In this document: one piece after another, positions 1 through 9,715 of the stretch | How the letters are laid out: each line of letters starts with the position of its first letter | How positions within the stretch are numbered: the first letter of the stretch is position 1 | Program-made: the position numbers and the translations under genes | Assembly (NCBI GenBank): GCA_027596035.1 | Contig: JADGJA010000379.1 | Location: forward strand, 1-20,725 | Source of the DNA: Thoreauomyces humboldtii | Taxonomy: Eukaryota; Chytridiomycota; Chytridiomycetes; Spizellomycetales; Powellomycetaceae | Direction: 5' to 3' | Length of the DNA stretch: 20,725 nt | The notes under the pieces: generated by a model | Database searches by the model: none | Told to the model about the DNA's origin: nothing | The model's input: only the letters and a program-made list of their open reading frames with translations

Positions 1-80
1 CCCCAAGGGCCTTTCCCACGACAGCCGCGGGACCGCAAACGCAAGATCTACTATACCGGCATCACTAAAGGGCTTGAGCC

Positions 81-1187
81 ATGGGCCTCTGTTCGGTTTG
101 TCGCAAGGTTACAAACCTATGTGAGAGATGAATCCTTGCATGCATGCTTATTCTTCACTGAAAACTACAACTGACCTGCACTAGTCTGCTTTCAACACCG
201 CAAGAATGTTTGTGAGAACTGTATGCAAACAGGTATTCATGCAGACATGATGTTCCTCAGAGCAAACGTACGCCTATCCGGACTCGTGGGCCGAGGGACG
301 AACCCCACGACTTGGGACGTGCTCTTATCGTCGCAATGTTTGTTCTTCCCGCATCAGAGCACCCACACTGCGTCGTGCGAGCTTATTTGAAGTGGCTTGA
401 GAACCCGGCTTTCTCATACGACTGCGGGATCTGCAAGACGACTTTGCAAGGAGGGCAGCCCGTTCTTCGGTTATGCTGTCTTGATCTCTTTCATGTGGCG
501 TGCATACAAGGCCATGCGGTTATGCATCCTGCTTGTCCAACGTGCGGGGTGAGGAAACCGGTGCAACACGGGCAGTCCGTGCTGTCACCTAACTCGTTCG
601 AACCAGGCGGCAATATACCCACCGCCTGACAAAGTGACTCCAACCGCCGAGCGCGTTAGGCAGACCATCCAACCGTTCGCCGGCAGCAGATCCAACTCTC
701 TGGTGATAAGGGCATTCTCCTCGACCTCTTTGCGACAAGTCGACTAAATCTTCTCTGGTTGTTTAGGTTTCAGCACCACCAGCTCTGAAGGTTTCGACTT
801 CGGCCTTCAGTGCTTCTCCATCCCTTGCCACGCCTCATATTCTTCAATACCCTACAACTCATGTGGCATCCCCGCGTTCTGCATGTATCGCACAAGCCCC
901 GTTTCCTTCCATCGACATCCCCAATCGTCCGCTAGGACGCAAGCAGTCCCACCGGATTCTTGACATAGACGACAAATACGACAAGGGGGGTTCCCGAGGC
1001 TTTCAAAGTCTTTGGTACGTACCTGGGCGGGCGTGATGCAGGTAACTTCGGACGTCGCTGACGGTTTCTTCTCTGCAGTGGAGGACGCCTCGCGTCGAAG
1101 CGCTTTGTGGCGATTGTACTTTTGGTTCTTTTCATCTTTCTTTGGCAGTCTTTGACCAAGTTTCGGTCGGCAGGGAGAGTGGCTTGA
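81..1187 (+). CDS. ZFPL1-like zinc-finger membrane protein (Golgi)
   Basis: Six exons (81-120, 185-232, 358-548, 607-702, 767-1014, 1079-1187) join to a complete 243-residue protein. It begins MGLCSVCRKVTNL, continues as FCFQHRKNVCENC and EHPHCVVRAYLKWL, and then has a RING-like cluster (CGICKTTLQ, LCCLDLFHVAC, CPTCGAAIYPPPDK). This order of a B-box-like finger followed by a degenerate RING is that of ZFPL1 (zinc finger protein-like 1), an integral cis-Golgi membrane protein that in animals binds the golgin GM130. A Ser/Pro-rich linker leads to a short RKQSHRILDIDDKYDKGG stretch like the conserved pre-membrane segment. Residues about 217-233 (FVAIVLLVLFIFLWQSL) form the expected C-terminal membrane anchor, followed by a short basic tail. 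The five introns (64, 125, 58, 64 and 64 nt) restore one frame exactly. The family is confident; fungal function is inferred from animals. The 125-nt second intron is the least certain. Confidence 0.88.
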
Positions 1188-1453
1188 AGTACATCCTAAC
1201 TTTTTGAATCTACTCTTTGGAAATATGCACTCCGTCTATAACCTGCTTTTAGTCTGATGAACGTGTACAAGTAGTAAGCCAAGCGTGTAGTACCGGTATG
1301 CTCGCTTTGGCCGTACCATGCCAAACAGACAACTCCGCAGCAGCTGTCCAAAGCTATTCGCCCATCAGTCTCAGTCGCTCTTCTTGTGCTTCATTTGGAA
1401 CATAAGCCTTTCACTTTTCCCGTGGATATCTCTGATATCAGCTTGCATAGACG
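1188..1453. other. Intergenic region upstream of the MORN gene
   Basis: The 266 bases between the ZFPL1-like stop and the MORN-gene ATG hold no supportable gene. They must contain the 3' end of the first gene and the promoter of the second. No clear TATA element or AATAAA was recognised. Confidence 0.5.
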
Positions 1454-2182
1454 ATGGTTAAGAGTGCCAGCAAGAACCGTCCTGGATCCGCACGTAAGAA
1501 AACTGGGTGGCGAACCTGTCAAAAGAGCGAGTTCTTATCCTATCTGTTGCACGCAGCCACGGCCACGCCGGCCAAACAAACAGGAAGCTTCATCTATACC
1601 GACGGATCTCGCTATGGTACGGAAACGATTCGTTCTTGTTGACTGACTTTTGTTCGACGCTGATCGGATGATCGCTTCGTCCAGAGGGGGAATACACAGA
1701 GCCTGACGCAGGAGGCGGAGCTGCGGCAGCGGCAGCAGCGGCAGCCGCTTCGGCCGCTGGCGGACACTCCTCTCGCGTTCGAAGCGGAACAGGGACCTAC
1801 ACCTGTGCACGGACGGGATGCGTTTACTCTGGTAGCTGGATGGCGGATTGCATGGGAGGCGGGAAAGGGAAGATGACGTATCCCGACGGAGCCGTGTACG
1901 AGGTAGGAAGACATGGTCAGGCTTCCATGAGGTCGTATGGGAGGTCCTCCCACGCGAGCTAACCGTGTTCGCCTTGTCCCTCTATTGGCTTAGGGTTTTT
2001 GGAGTCAATCAAAATACTCTGGTCAGGGCACGTACACGTTTCCGGATGGGTCTCGTTACGAGGGTGAATGGAGCGACGGGAGGATGCACGGAGCCGGGGC
2101 CTTCCACGACCATGCCGGGAGGAAGTGGATCGGGGTGTGTGAGCGGGGAATCGGTGCCGATCTCGCGCCGGAAATCGTTTAG
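1454..2182 (+). CDS. MORN-repeat protein with poly-alanine linker
   Basis: Four exons (1454-1493, 1557-1616, 1685-1902, 1994-2182) give a 168-residue protein starting MVKSASKNRPGSA. MORN units are visible as GSFIYTDGSRYEGEY, then YSGSWMADCMGGGKGKMTYP, then YSGQGTYTFPDGSRYEGEW and SDGRMHGAGAFHDHAG. Between the first unit and the rest lies a low-complexity insert with a run of ten alanines broken by one serine. The third intron (1903-1993, ending TTAG) was chosen because it restores GFWSQSKYSGQG in phase with the next unit. MORN repeats are short beta-hairpins that often mediate membrane or protein contacts, and they are best known from junctophilins, PIP kinases and flagellar proteins. No catalytic domain is attached, so a scaffold role is only a guess. 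The first intron (63 nt) has no stop in frame, so its retention would still give an open protein. Confidence 0.78.
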
Positions 2183-2359
2183 ACCAAAGCGGAATATTCT
2201 TCGGGAATCCTACGGCTATTGCATCGGGACAGCACTAATGTGCTAAATTATAAGATGGGATGCCATGCCTTTCGGCAGGATATGTACAGATGCGTTTTGC
2301 CCCAATGTTCACGTGCTCTCGACACCCCTGTCCCGCCCTCGGACCTCTTCAATCACGGC

Positions 2360-4473
2360 TTACAGGGATAGGGGATCAGTTGGCTCGGTGCTCGAAGAAG
2401 CAAGCGGTGCGTGCTGAAGTTGAGACGGCGCCGATTGACGCTTCCTTTTGAGGTCTGCGGTTGCGTGCAGCTGCTCAGGAGTCAAAGACGCTGCCTTCCT
2501 CTGTTTCTTGATGGCCGCGTACATGTTCGTGAGGGCTGTATCGGTCATCATGCCGGCAGGCCAGAAATTTATGATTTTGTTGTACACTGCGGTACGGACG
2601 CGACTTGGCTTGTATTGTCCGGGTTTGTTATTAACGCGACTATACCGGAAACAGTTGAGAAAGGTGTACGTTCGCTCGTCTTTCCACCCCTTCGTCGACA
2701 CTCACTTATAGTTGTTGTCTAGATCCGCGGTTTGCCACTCTGCAGACACGATGTCCCAGAACTGTGTCCGTAAGCTTTCCGTCCAACGAAACTTCTTGGG
2801 CAGCTCGATCGGAGCCACTCGCAGCTCAGGGAGCTCGGGAATTCCTAATGCAGTGTTGATATCTGTTTGAAACTTCTGATACTGTCCGGCGATTTTTTTC
2901 TTCATGTTCTCGAGTTGCCGCATATATACAAACGACCTGCATTCTCGCTGGAATTTAAAGTAGGTCAGGGGCCTTCACCAAATAGCAGAGTTATGAGCTC
3001 GTGTGTCAAAATCATGCATACTTCCAGATGGGCCCTGTTCAACGGGATTGCCCTTCCCACTCGCGCAATAAAGTCGTCATCGAGCACATCCAGTTGCGAG
3101 GCTGACCAAGCGCACCGACGGAGAAGTTTTCTCAGTGTACGCGACATGTCGCCATCTGTTTCGAAGGCTAGAATTGAGTGAGGCGAATTAGCAAGTAAGC
3201 CAAAATTTCAGCCATTTCGCCAATCAAAAACTCACGACTTGTTCGTGCACACTCCTCCATCTCGAGCATCTGCGCTTCCAGTTGATTGGGCTATCGGGCA
3301 TCCACAAGATTAGTTCAGGCAGACTCGTCACTATGTTTGCCAAGCACGCACCTTTGCCGTGCCACGTGCTTGCCGGGGCTTCTTGACGACGTCAGGGTTC
3401 GGAACTGCTGCCGCTGTGCCGACAGGCGCCGACATGCGTGGTGGCTTTTTGGGCTTTGCTACAGCTTCGGGAGCTACCTCAATCGAAGCTGACAATCGCG
3501 GTTTTTTCGTCTTTTTCGCAACACGACGTGGGCTAACATCTGCTTTCGCGGGTTGTGAGGGGGCCGCAATTCCGGCAAGTCTTGTTGCATCGGAAAGTGG
3601 ACGATCGTCGTCTGATATCTCTATAAGATCCATTACAATTTTGGAACCCGCCCCGGTACCAGCCGAGACTTTGGTTGATGGTTCCTTAGCGTTTCCTGAA
3701 ATTGTGCGATCCCGTTTTTTCGCAGGTCCGTCTGGACTGGTGATTTCGCCATTCGACGTTGGGTGAGATGCAACAATTTTGACAGGCTTGCCACTCTTCG
3801 ACGATACGCTCTTCTTGGAAGTGGGCGAGGTCGTGGAGGGTTTCGCCGCGGATGTCGCGATCTCTGGCGGGGGTCCGGTGCTGTGGACTGATGCCGTAGT
3901 GCGTTTTGGCTTCTTACGTGGCAGCCCAGCCTGAGGTTCCTCGAAGGCCAACTCGGGCCTTGCACTCTTCCCTCCGCTTTCCTTGGTCCGTCGCTTCCCC
4001 GACTTCGTTTTTGCAAGCGGGATCGTTGATTCCTCAGTCTCCTCAGGTTGGGTTCCGGGATTGTCCCTGAACCACGTTTCGACACCTCCTCGCCAGACCA
4101 TCCATGGGGCTTCCTGGTGATGACCGATGGGCCCGACCTCGCTGTAGAAAAGATCGCTATCGTCGATGAAGTCGTCCTCCACATCGTACTCTCCGACATC
4201 GGAACCATCGTCGTCGGTCCGAAGCTTGAGTGCCTTCTTCTGCGCTGGGTGGTTCATGAGCTGGTCCTCAGCGGCCGACTCCTCGCTGGACGAGCCTTCG
4301 GATCCTGGTTTGTCATCATGAGGTGCTGACAGTATTCCCAGCTCGACCTTCCGTTTCTGCAAGTCCTTCTTGAAATTGAAAATGTTGTCCTCTGGGGTCT
4401 GTGAGAGTTTCCAGTGCAAGCGAATGGAGTGCTGACTTGTGGTCGGGGGTGTTGTATCGTCCAAGGAGTCCAT
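2360..4473 (-). CDS. HPC2/ubinuclein-like HIR histone chaperone subunit
   Basis: Five exons on the minus strand (4473-3352, 3290-3236, 3167-3022, 2947-2706, 2639-2360) give 614 residues. Near residues 93-138 lies the Hpc2-related domain, with YDVEDDFIDDSDLFYSEVGP and then WMVWRGGVETWF. This is the segment by which Hpc2 and ubinuclein contact the HIRA/Hir WD-repeat subunit and histone H3. A long Ser/Thr/Lys/Pro-rich disordered region follows. From about residue 492 (KKFRWTESLRTQFWDIVSAE) to about 580 the sequence matches the ubinuclein middle domain, including INFWPAGMMTDTALTNMYAA. The family works in replication-independent H3/H4 deposition in the nucleus. The four introns (61, 68, 74 and 66 nt) keep one frame; the third was placed at GTATGC after RAHLE because other donors break the frame. 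It is divergent from the 88-residue gene. Family assignment is strong and exact junctions are moderately sure. Confidence 0.85.
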
Positions 4474-4742
4474 GATGCGATCCTGTTTCTATGTATATTG
4501 CACGACGTCCCGCCTGGATGGCAACTACGGGTCTTCCTGGTGTTGTCTGCTGCAATGTTCGTGGGATGGCGACGGTGATCTTGGGGTGGTGAGGAGGCGT
4601 GAGTTGTGAGAGAGCATGGCTGTGCACGGCCGGCCGGCCTTGGGAAGTGAGCACAGCCCATCGGGGGTGAACCACCCCTTTCTTCCTCTTCCGACAACCT
4701 TCCGCGCATTCACAGAAACGTCAACGACACAGGCAACCCGAC
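4474..4742. promoter_or_regulatory. Shared divergent promoter region, HPC2-like / 88-aa gene
   Basis: These 269 bases separate two divergently transcribed ATGs and so must carry both promoters. The right half is C/T-rich (for example CCCCTTTCTTCCTCTTCC near 4674-4691), as is common just upstream of fungal start sites. No TATA box was seen. The regulatory role is inferred from gene orientation only. Confidence 0.5.
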
Positions 4743-5079
4743 ATGCTTCCTTGGCGGCAGGCCCTTCACACACAGCTTGTCGAGACTCTCGTCAACAACA
4801 AGGTCTTCCAGCGCTTCGCAGCCACCACTGACCAGAAACTCAACGAGCTCAGCGGTCAGGGGGTCAGGAAGGCAAACGAAGTCCGCGAGGACATGCTCTC
4901 GGACCCAGAAGCCATGGAACGGACGAAAGCTCAGATCTCAACGGTAAAAGATTCCTTCATCTTACTTCACAAAACGGAAGGACCGGGACCTAATGAAACA
5001 TCTCCACGAACAGTTCTTCGAGGAGTTCCGTAAGGAAATCGGGGAGGGCGTTAGCAAGAGCTTTGGGGGAAAGAAGTGA
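4743..5079 (+). CDS. Small conserved-looking protein of unknown function (88 aa)
   Basis: Two exons (4743-4943 and 5014-5079) separated by a 70-nt GTAAAA...ACAG intron encode 88 residues. The protein starts MLPWRQALHTQLVETLVNNK, continues VFQRFAATTDQKLNELSG, and ends FFEEFRKEIGEGVSKSFGGK plus a final lysine. It is charged and predicted mostly helical, with no membrane segment, cysteine motif or obvious signal peptide. I do not recognise a named family. Coding is supported by the intron restoring a sensible frame with compatible composition, and by a compact divergent arrangement with the HPC2-like gene. A mitochondrial location is possible given the short N-terminal amphipathic stretch, but this is speculative. 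No function is proposed. Confidence 0.65.
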
Positions 5080-5869
5080 CCATGAAGGGAAACTTCGGCG
5101 CGTCATCTGTCTCGGGAACTATCATTATGATCCACGGTGGTTTTTCCGTGGGGGTGGAAGTTCCGCTGATGGGGACGCGCCATGCCTTCTTGCGGAACCC
5201 TTGTCGATTCAGTCGCAGCAGCAATGTTGGCGCCTCGAGCAAGTTAGTCGCAGGCTCGCACGTGGACTTGCATCGCCAGTCCGTGCAGGCAGCCATGCAA
5301 CCTCCTTGGCCTAGGCTCCTCAGACCACCTCTCTTGCTTTCTTGATGCTCTTGTTCATTTGAAGACAAGTACGAGGCTAGTAGCATCCTAAGTAATCATA
5401 AAGGGTATCACTAAATCGACGGTGCCTTTCTGATGTACACGGTGTTTTGGCGCGGTTTCGGCATTTGCTGTTTGAATCTTCGCTCACGGTGTGCCACACA
5501 GGAAGAATCATCGATGCCCTTTTTCACCTCTCCCCATTCCTCCTTCTTCCCCTCTTTCCCCATTCCTACTTTGCGGTGAAGGCAATCTATCCCCACTCTA
5601 TCTGCTCGAGACATCTGCTTGCTGGTGAAGTGACCTGCAGGCTTTGCATCACTACTCTCATGTCATTTGTGTCGCCGGTTGTGCGCAGTGCATGTCTCTT
5701 CTCTGAGTCTTCCCTCCCCGCCCCCGTTGCCCGAGCTGGGGTGGAGAATGAACCCAACGCAATGGCGAAGATCTCTGTGCGGTCTTGCAAAATAGCGCTC
5801 GTCTAGTCACTTTGTTGCCACGTGAGGACAACTGTGGCAAGACGAGAACACGGAGCTGAACAAGACTGG

Positions 5870-5896
5870 AAGAGAGGCGAGCGCGGAGGAAGCGAG
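5870..5896. repeat. Imperfect direct repeat, copy A (27 nt, GA-rich)
   Basis: This stretch, with core CGAGCGCGGAGGAAGCGAG, matches 24 of 27 positions of 6007-6033, 137 bases downstream in the same orientation. Both copies lie upstream of the threonine aldolase gene. They may be regulatory sites or a chance low-complexity match. Confidence 0.4.
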
Positions 5897-6006
5897 TACC
5901 CTATAGGTCTTTATTGAAGAATGAGAGATGACCTATGTCGTCCGAAAACCGCACAGCCTCGCTGCCCGGACCGTGCATGAAAGATTTGTACCGTACTTGT
6001 ATGCAT

Positions 6007-6033
6007 AAGAAAGACGAGCGCTGAGGAAGCGAG
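6007..6033. repeat. Imperfect direct repeat, copy B (27 nt, GA-rich)
   Basis: Second copy of the GA-rich repeat, with core CGAGCGCTGAGGAAGCGAG. It differs from 5870-5896 at three positions and lies about 105 bases before the proposed threonine aldolase ATG. Confidence 0.4.
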
Positions 6034-6137
6034 CGTTACTTTCCACAAAGGTTTGGTGTCGCACGTTGCTCGTATGCATCCGTAAGGCAGTGTGGATGGA
6101 CGCGTGCGAGAATTGAAGCCCTGTTTTTCCGTGACAA

Positions 6138-7775
6138 ATGGCATTTCCTACACTACAGCGTATCCTAAGTTCAGTCGGCACCAGTGCAAGGTCGTCGTCA
6201 TCGCCAGCAATACGCAGATCTTCACTGCTATCAGCTTCCTTTCCTTGCTCGGATAAGCTCGCATCCCTCCGTCTTTTCGCCACGAACTGTCATTTCCGCA
6301 CAATGTACCAGTCGGCTCCAGCGACGCAGGGAATGGCCTCGGTCGACTTCCGTAGCGATACAGGTATCGTCTAAATAATTTTAGAGATTTTCAGCAGCGA
6401 AAAGGGACTGATATAGTGATCCTCGCAGTCACAAAGCCAACGGACGCAATGCGCCAAGCAATGCTCACGGCCGAAGTGGGCGATGATGTTTTCGCTGTAA
6501 GCGGGCGAGCCCGGAAGTGAGGAGACATCAAAGAATAGACTCTGATCAAAAGTCCCGACGTGTCCGCTGCAGGAGGATCCCACGATTCAAAAGCTGCAGA
6601 GCTATATCATCGAACTGACCGGACATGAAGCAGCACTCTACCTTCCAAGCGCGACGATGTCAAATCAGGTACCCTTCGAAGATGTCCACGAAGTGTGTAG
6701 TGCTCGGATCGCTCATTCACACGTGTGATCATAGATCGCCGTGCGGACGCATCTTACCCAGCCACCATACTCTGTAATTTGCGATCACCGCGCGCACGTT
6801 CACAACTACGAGTCTGCTGGGATCTCGTTCTTCACAGGCACGGCGGGTTCATATCCTCCGGTTCTACTGGTCGTTTCCAAATCCTGAACTTGTTCTCACG
6901 CATTCAGGAGCTGCACTGATCCCAGTCGCTCCGGCATCTGGAGAGGCACATCTGACTCGTGCTGCTGTAGAAAGGCACCTGGTTCTGGATGATGACGTCC
7001 ACCATGCACCTACAAAGCTCATTTGCATGGAGAACACGCTCAACGGGGAGGTAACATCAGCCGGTATTCTTGTTGGACGCATTCCGCTAAGAAGGCTGAC
7101 TTTGCGGTTCAGGTTGTACCCCTCGTCAACATCGCGGAGGTGACTGCCCTTGCCCACGAAAACAACTTGAAGGCGCATCTTGACGGAGCCCGGTTATGGA
7201 ACGCATCCGCCAAGACTGGTGTATCCATCAAGGAATACTGCAGCCACTTCGACTCGGTACGAGGCAAGTTCAATCTCGATGCTGGCTCAATCTTGATACC
7301 AATCGGCACTTTGATCTCTCTTCAGGCTACGCTATGTCTTTCGAAGGGGCTAGGATCACCCGTGGGATCCATGCTTGTCGGGTCGAAAGCTTTCATCAAG
7401 AAAGCGACGCACTACCGCAAGATGTTCGGCGGCGGCTGGCGGCAAGCAGGACTCCTCGCTGCCGCTGCTCTTCACGCATTGGAACACCATCGTCTCAATC
7501 TCCCGATCGATCACGCCAACGCTGCTTACCTCGCTGAAGCCCTGGTCGGACTTGACGCGGGCTTTACGCTCACAAAGTCTGTCGACACCAACATGGTCTG
7601 GGTCGCTTCTCCCGTCACAGCCGACGAGCTGGCTGCGGAACTTGGGAAGCATGGGATCAAGATTTTTGGAGGATCTGAGCGGGAGATCCGATTCGTAGTA
7701 CATCTGCAGACTCCTCGAAAGGAATGCGAGAGGCTTGTGAAGATAATCGGCGACTTTGTCAAGAGTCGTGCGTAA
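6138..7775 (+). CDS. GLY1: L-threonine aldolase (PLP-dependent)
   Basis: Seven exons (6138-6363, 6429-6496, 6573-6668, 6735-6846, 6908-7050, 7113-7256, 7326-7775) give 412 residues. The enzyme cleaves L-threonine or allo-threonine to glycine and acetaldehyde using pyridoxal phosphate. Family landmarks in order: [70 protein letters not shown], and [13 protein letters not shown] with the cofactor lysine at about residue 270, then FGGGWRQAG. All six introns (61 to 76 nt) preserve frame. The first Met gives a leader rich in Ser, Arg and Leu that looks like a mitochondrial presequence. Initiation at internal Mets at 6303 or 6333 would give a cytosolic form close to the usual fungal length, so dual targeting is possible. 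Function is confident; the start is uncertain. Confidence 0.93.
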
Positions 7776-7974
7776 AGTTACCGGCGTAACCGAGCGGGTG
7801 TATCCTTCGAATATGATTTGGTTTCGAGGACGCTGCTGAGGCGGCGAGGTCTAACCTCAGCTCAGTTCATTCGAGACTCTATATATTTCTACGCGGAATC
7901 CGGGAACACCCCTTCCAAAAATAATAATGAAGACGCGCTCGCGCGTAACCCCCATACCCACACGCGATAACCCT
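7776..7974. other. Convergent 3' intergenic region
   Basis: The 199 bases between the stops of the convergent threonine aldolase and CDC123 genes hold no gene. They include an A-rich stretch (AAAATAATAATGAAG near 7917-7931) next to a CG-rich near-palindrome (GCGCTCGCGCG). They probably hold both 3' UTR ends. Confidence 0.45.
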
Positions 7975-9371
7975 TTACATAGCATCGTAAAGGTTCCTGC
8001 GGAACCGTTCCGCAAAGGTGTCTATGTCGTTCCCATTAGCGAGTTCTACTGCGTCTCGCGGTAGCCGGTTCATAGCGTAGGCCGGATGTGCGGCTCCTAC
8101 AATCTCCGATGGAGATTCAACGAAGCGGAAGTCAGTTCCGTCTTCATCGGTCTCTGTTTGTTTATTGACACGATGAGTTGGCATATATCGATTTTACGAA
8201 ACTTTTCGGCAGGTCCTTACCAGTGAGAAGCTCGTCCCAGGCGAAGAGTAAGGTATCGGTGGTTGCGCCGAAGGGATTGAAGTCGAGAAGCCAGACCGCT
8301 CGGTTCCGTTGGTTCAAGTATACATCGAACACGACTGGACAGGGTAAAGAGTCTTGTGGTGAGAACCAAGCTGGCATACATGGAAAACAGAAACGCTCTT
8401 ACAGTCAGCATCTGGGAACCGTCCTCGGATTTTCTCGTTGAAAAATGTTTCTATGCACGTCTGAATCGCGTCGGCCTCCTCGAGAAGGAACGAATAGTAG
8501 TTTGCCACATCGCGCTGAGTGATCCCTGAGGCATTCCATGAGTCAAGTGCTACGATCGGGAACATCTACCACCTTCGTTCTGAACTAACCTATAATCTTT
8601 CCCTCTCTGACAAAACACCTGAACTCCATGGACGGCAAAAGCTCATACCACTTCCGCAGAACCAGATGAAACCGCTCCGGTCGTTGCGGGAGCAGCCCTG
8701 AAGATCCTTCAGCAGACCCGATCGGCGGAGCATCCGTGGCGCATCCATCAAAGGCGTGCGCAAGGTCATGGGACACGAAATCACTGCTCTTCAGCAACAG
8801 AAAAACGTCGGCCGGGTTCACGCACTTCAGCGTGGATCCAGTCGCGACCCAACATGCATCCTTGGGGGAACTCCAGTCGAGCTTCGCGAACACGGCACCT
8901 CCCATGTCTTCGATGGCAGCCTCGATCAGTGCATGGAGCTCTGGAAAGGTCGGGACAGGTATCGCGTCCTTCTCATCTTCGTCGCTGGAGTCTTCTTCTT
9001 CTTCTGGTTTATGGTCCGGGTCCGATACACGCAGACGGGCGAGCATGTCCTGCTTCCATGTCGCCTCGGTGCCATCGGAAAGCTCCGTGATGAATGATTC
9101 GTCTTCGCTGTCGCTCAAGGAAGACTCCTGTTGCTGACCTCTGCTGCAGGAAGAGGTCAGCAGTGAGGTAGAACCCGAAAAGCGTACCTCGCGTCGTAGC
9201 TCACCAGTCTGCAGGCAGCACGATACCGTCCGCATTAAGATACTCGACAAACTCCTCTGACAGGGGGATGACCACGCTCTTGAGCGTAGAAGACCGGAAG
9301 GTGGGGTACCAGTTGGCGAAGGCACAGTTCTGAACCTGTTGAACGGTTACTGTGGGTAACTGGAGAGGCAT
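7975..9371 (-). CDS. CDC123: CDC123/D123 family protein (eIF2 assembly factor)
   Basis: Five minus-strand exons (9371-9205, 9143-8590, 8525-8403, 8352-8221, 8153-7975) give 384 residues. CDC123 is an ATP-grasp-fold cytosolic factor that binds eIF2 gamma and promotes assembly of the eIF2 heterotrimer. Matching features are NCAFANWYPTFR near the N-terminus, VVIPLSEEFVEYLNADGIVL, FAKLDWSSPKDACW, FRCFVREGKIIGITQRD, and FDVYLNQRNRAVWLLDFNPF with ATP-grasp acidic residues near 291 and 305. An acidic insert (EEEEDSSDEDEKD) lies in the first third, as in relatives. The start at 9371 was preferred over an upstream in-frame ATG at 9422 because family members begin close to this motif. The third intron is only 50 nt and ends in AAG; the others are 61 to 67 nt. 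It shares a divergent promoter region with the DUF4112 gene. Confidence 0.9.
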
Positions 9372-9715
9372 TGCCGGCGAGGTTTCTGGTGGTCGGTTCG
9401 CTTCGCGGGTTAGGCCGGGCATGTCGCAGGTCGCAGGAAAAGACTTTGGCGGGTGAGTTTATACAAGAGGCGGAGGATTTAAGAAGTCTTGAGACCACCC
9501 GTCGCTATCGCTTCCTTTGTAGTCGATGTAAGGTACAGAACCTGCAATTGCGAGTGCGCGCAGGAACACCGCTCCGTGCGAAAAAAGAAGGTCGCAAGTC
9601 CGATGACTCATCGCAGTCGATGACTCCCTTTCCATCGATTCCTTCGTCGGCATCGAATCCGCCTATATTCACATTTCTCACTAGAGTTTCCTGTATACTT
9701 GCCACGCAGTCCATC
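9372..9715. promoter_or_regulatory. Shared divergent promoter region, CDC123 / DUF4112 gene
   Basis: These 344 bases lie between two divergent start codons. The plus-strand frame of the DUF4112 gene stays open upstream through most of this region, but the extra translation is Arg/Ser-rich with no conserved motif, so it was treated as untranslated. No TATA element or other site was recognised. Confidence 0.5.

Larger units (their letters stand above)
5080..6137. other. Gene-poor stretch of about 1.06 kb
   Basis: No gene could be supported on either strand. The open frames here (for example 5447-5806 plus, 5051-5386 minus) show no recognisable motif and no splice-linked continuation. There is a pyrimidine-rich block around 5518-5570 and a GA-rich block from about 5860 that includes an imperfect repeat pair. 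The right end must contain the threonine aldolase promoter. A non-coding RNA or a fast-evolving small gene cannot be excluded. Confidence 0.5.

Noticed and set aside
3633..4208. Long alternate-frame open reading frames opposite or within the HPC2-like first exon
   Set aside because: They are shadows of a low-complexity coding exon that itself carries the Hpc2-related domain.
5447..5806. Plus-strand 119-codon open frame in the gene-poor gap
   Set aside because: It has no motif, no splice partner and a composition driven by a pyrimidine-rich tract.
9371..9715. In-frame upstream extension of the DUF4112 protein
   Set aside because: The extra 115 residues have no conserved motif and would start at the CDC123 start codon. 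The Met at 9716 gives a sensible N-terminus.
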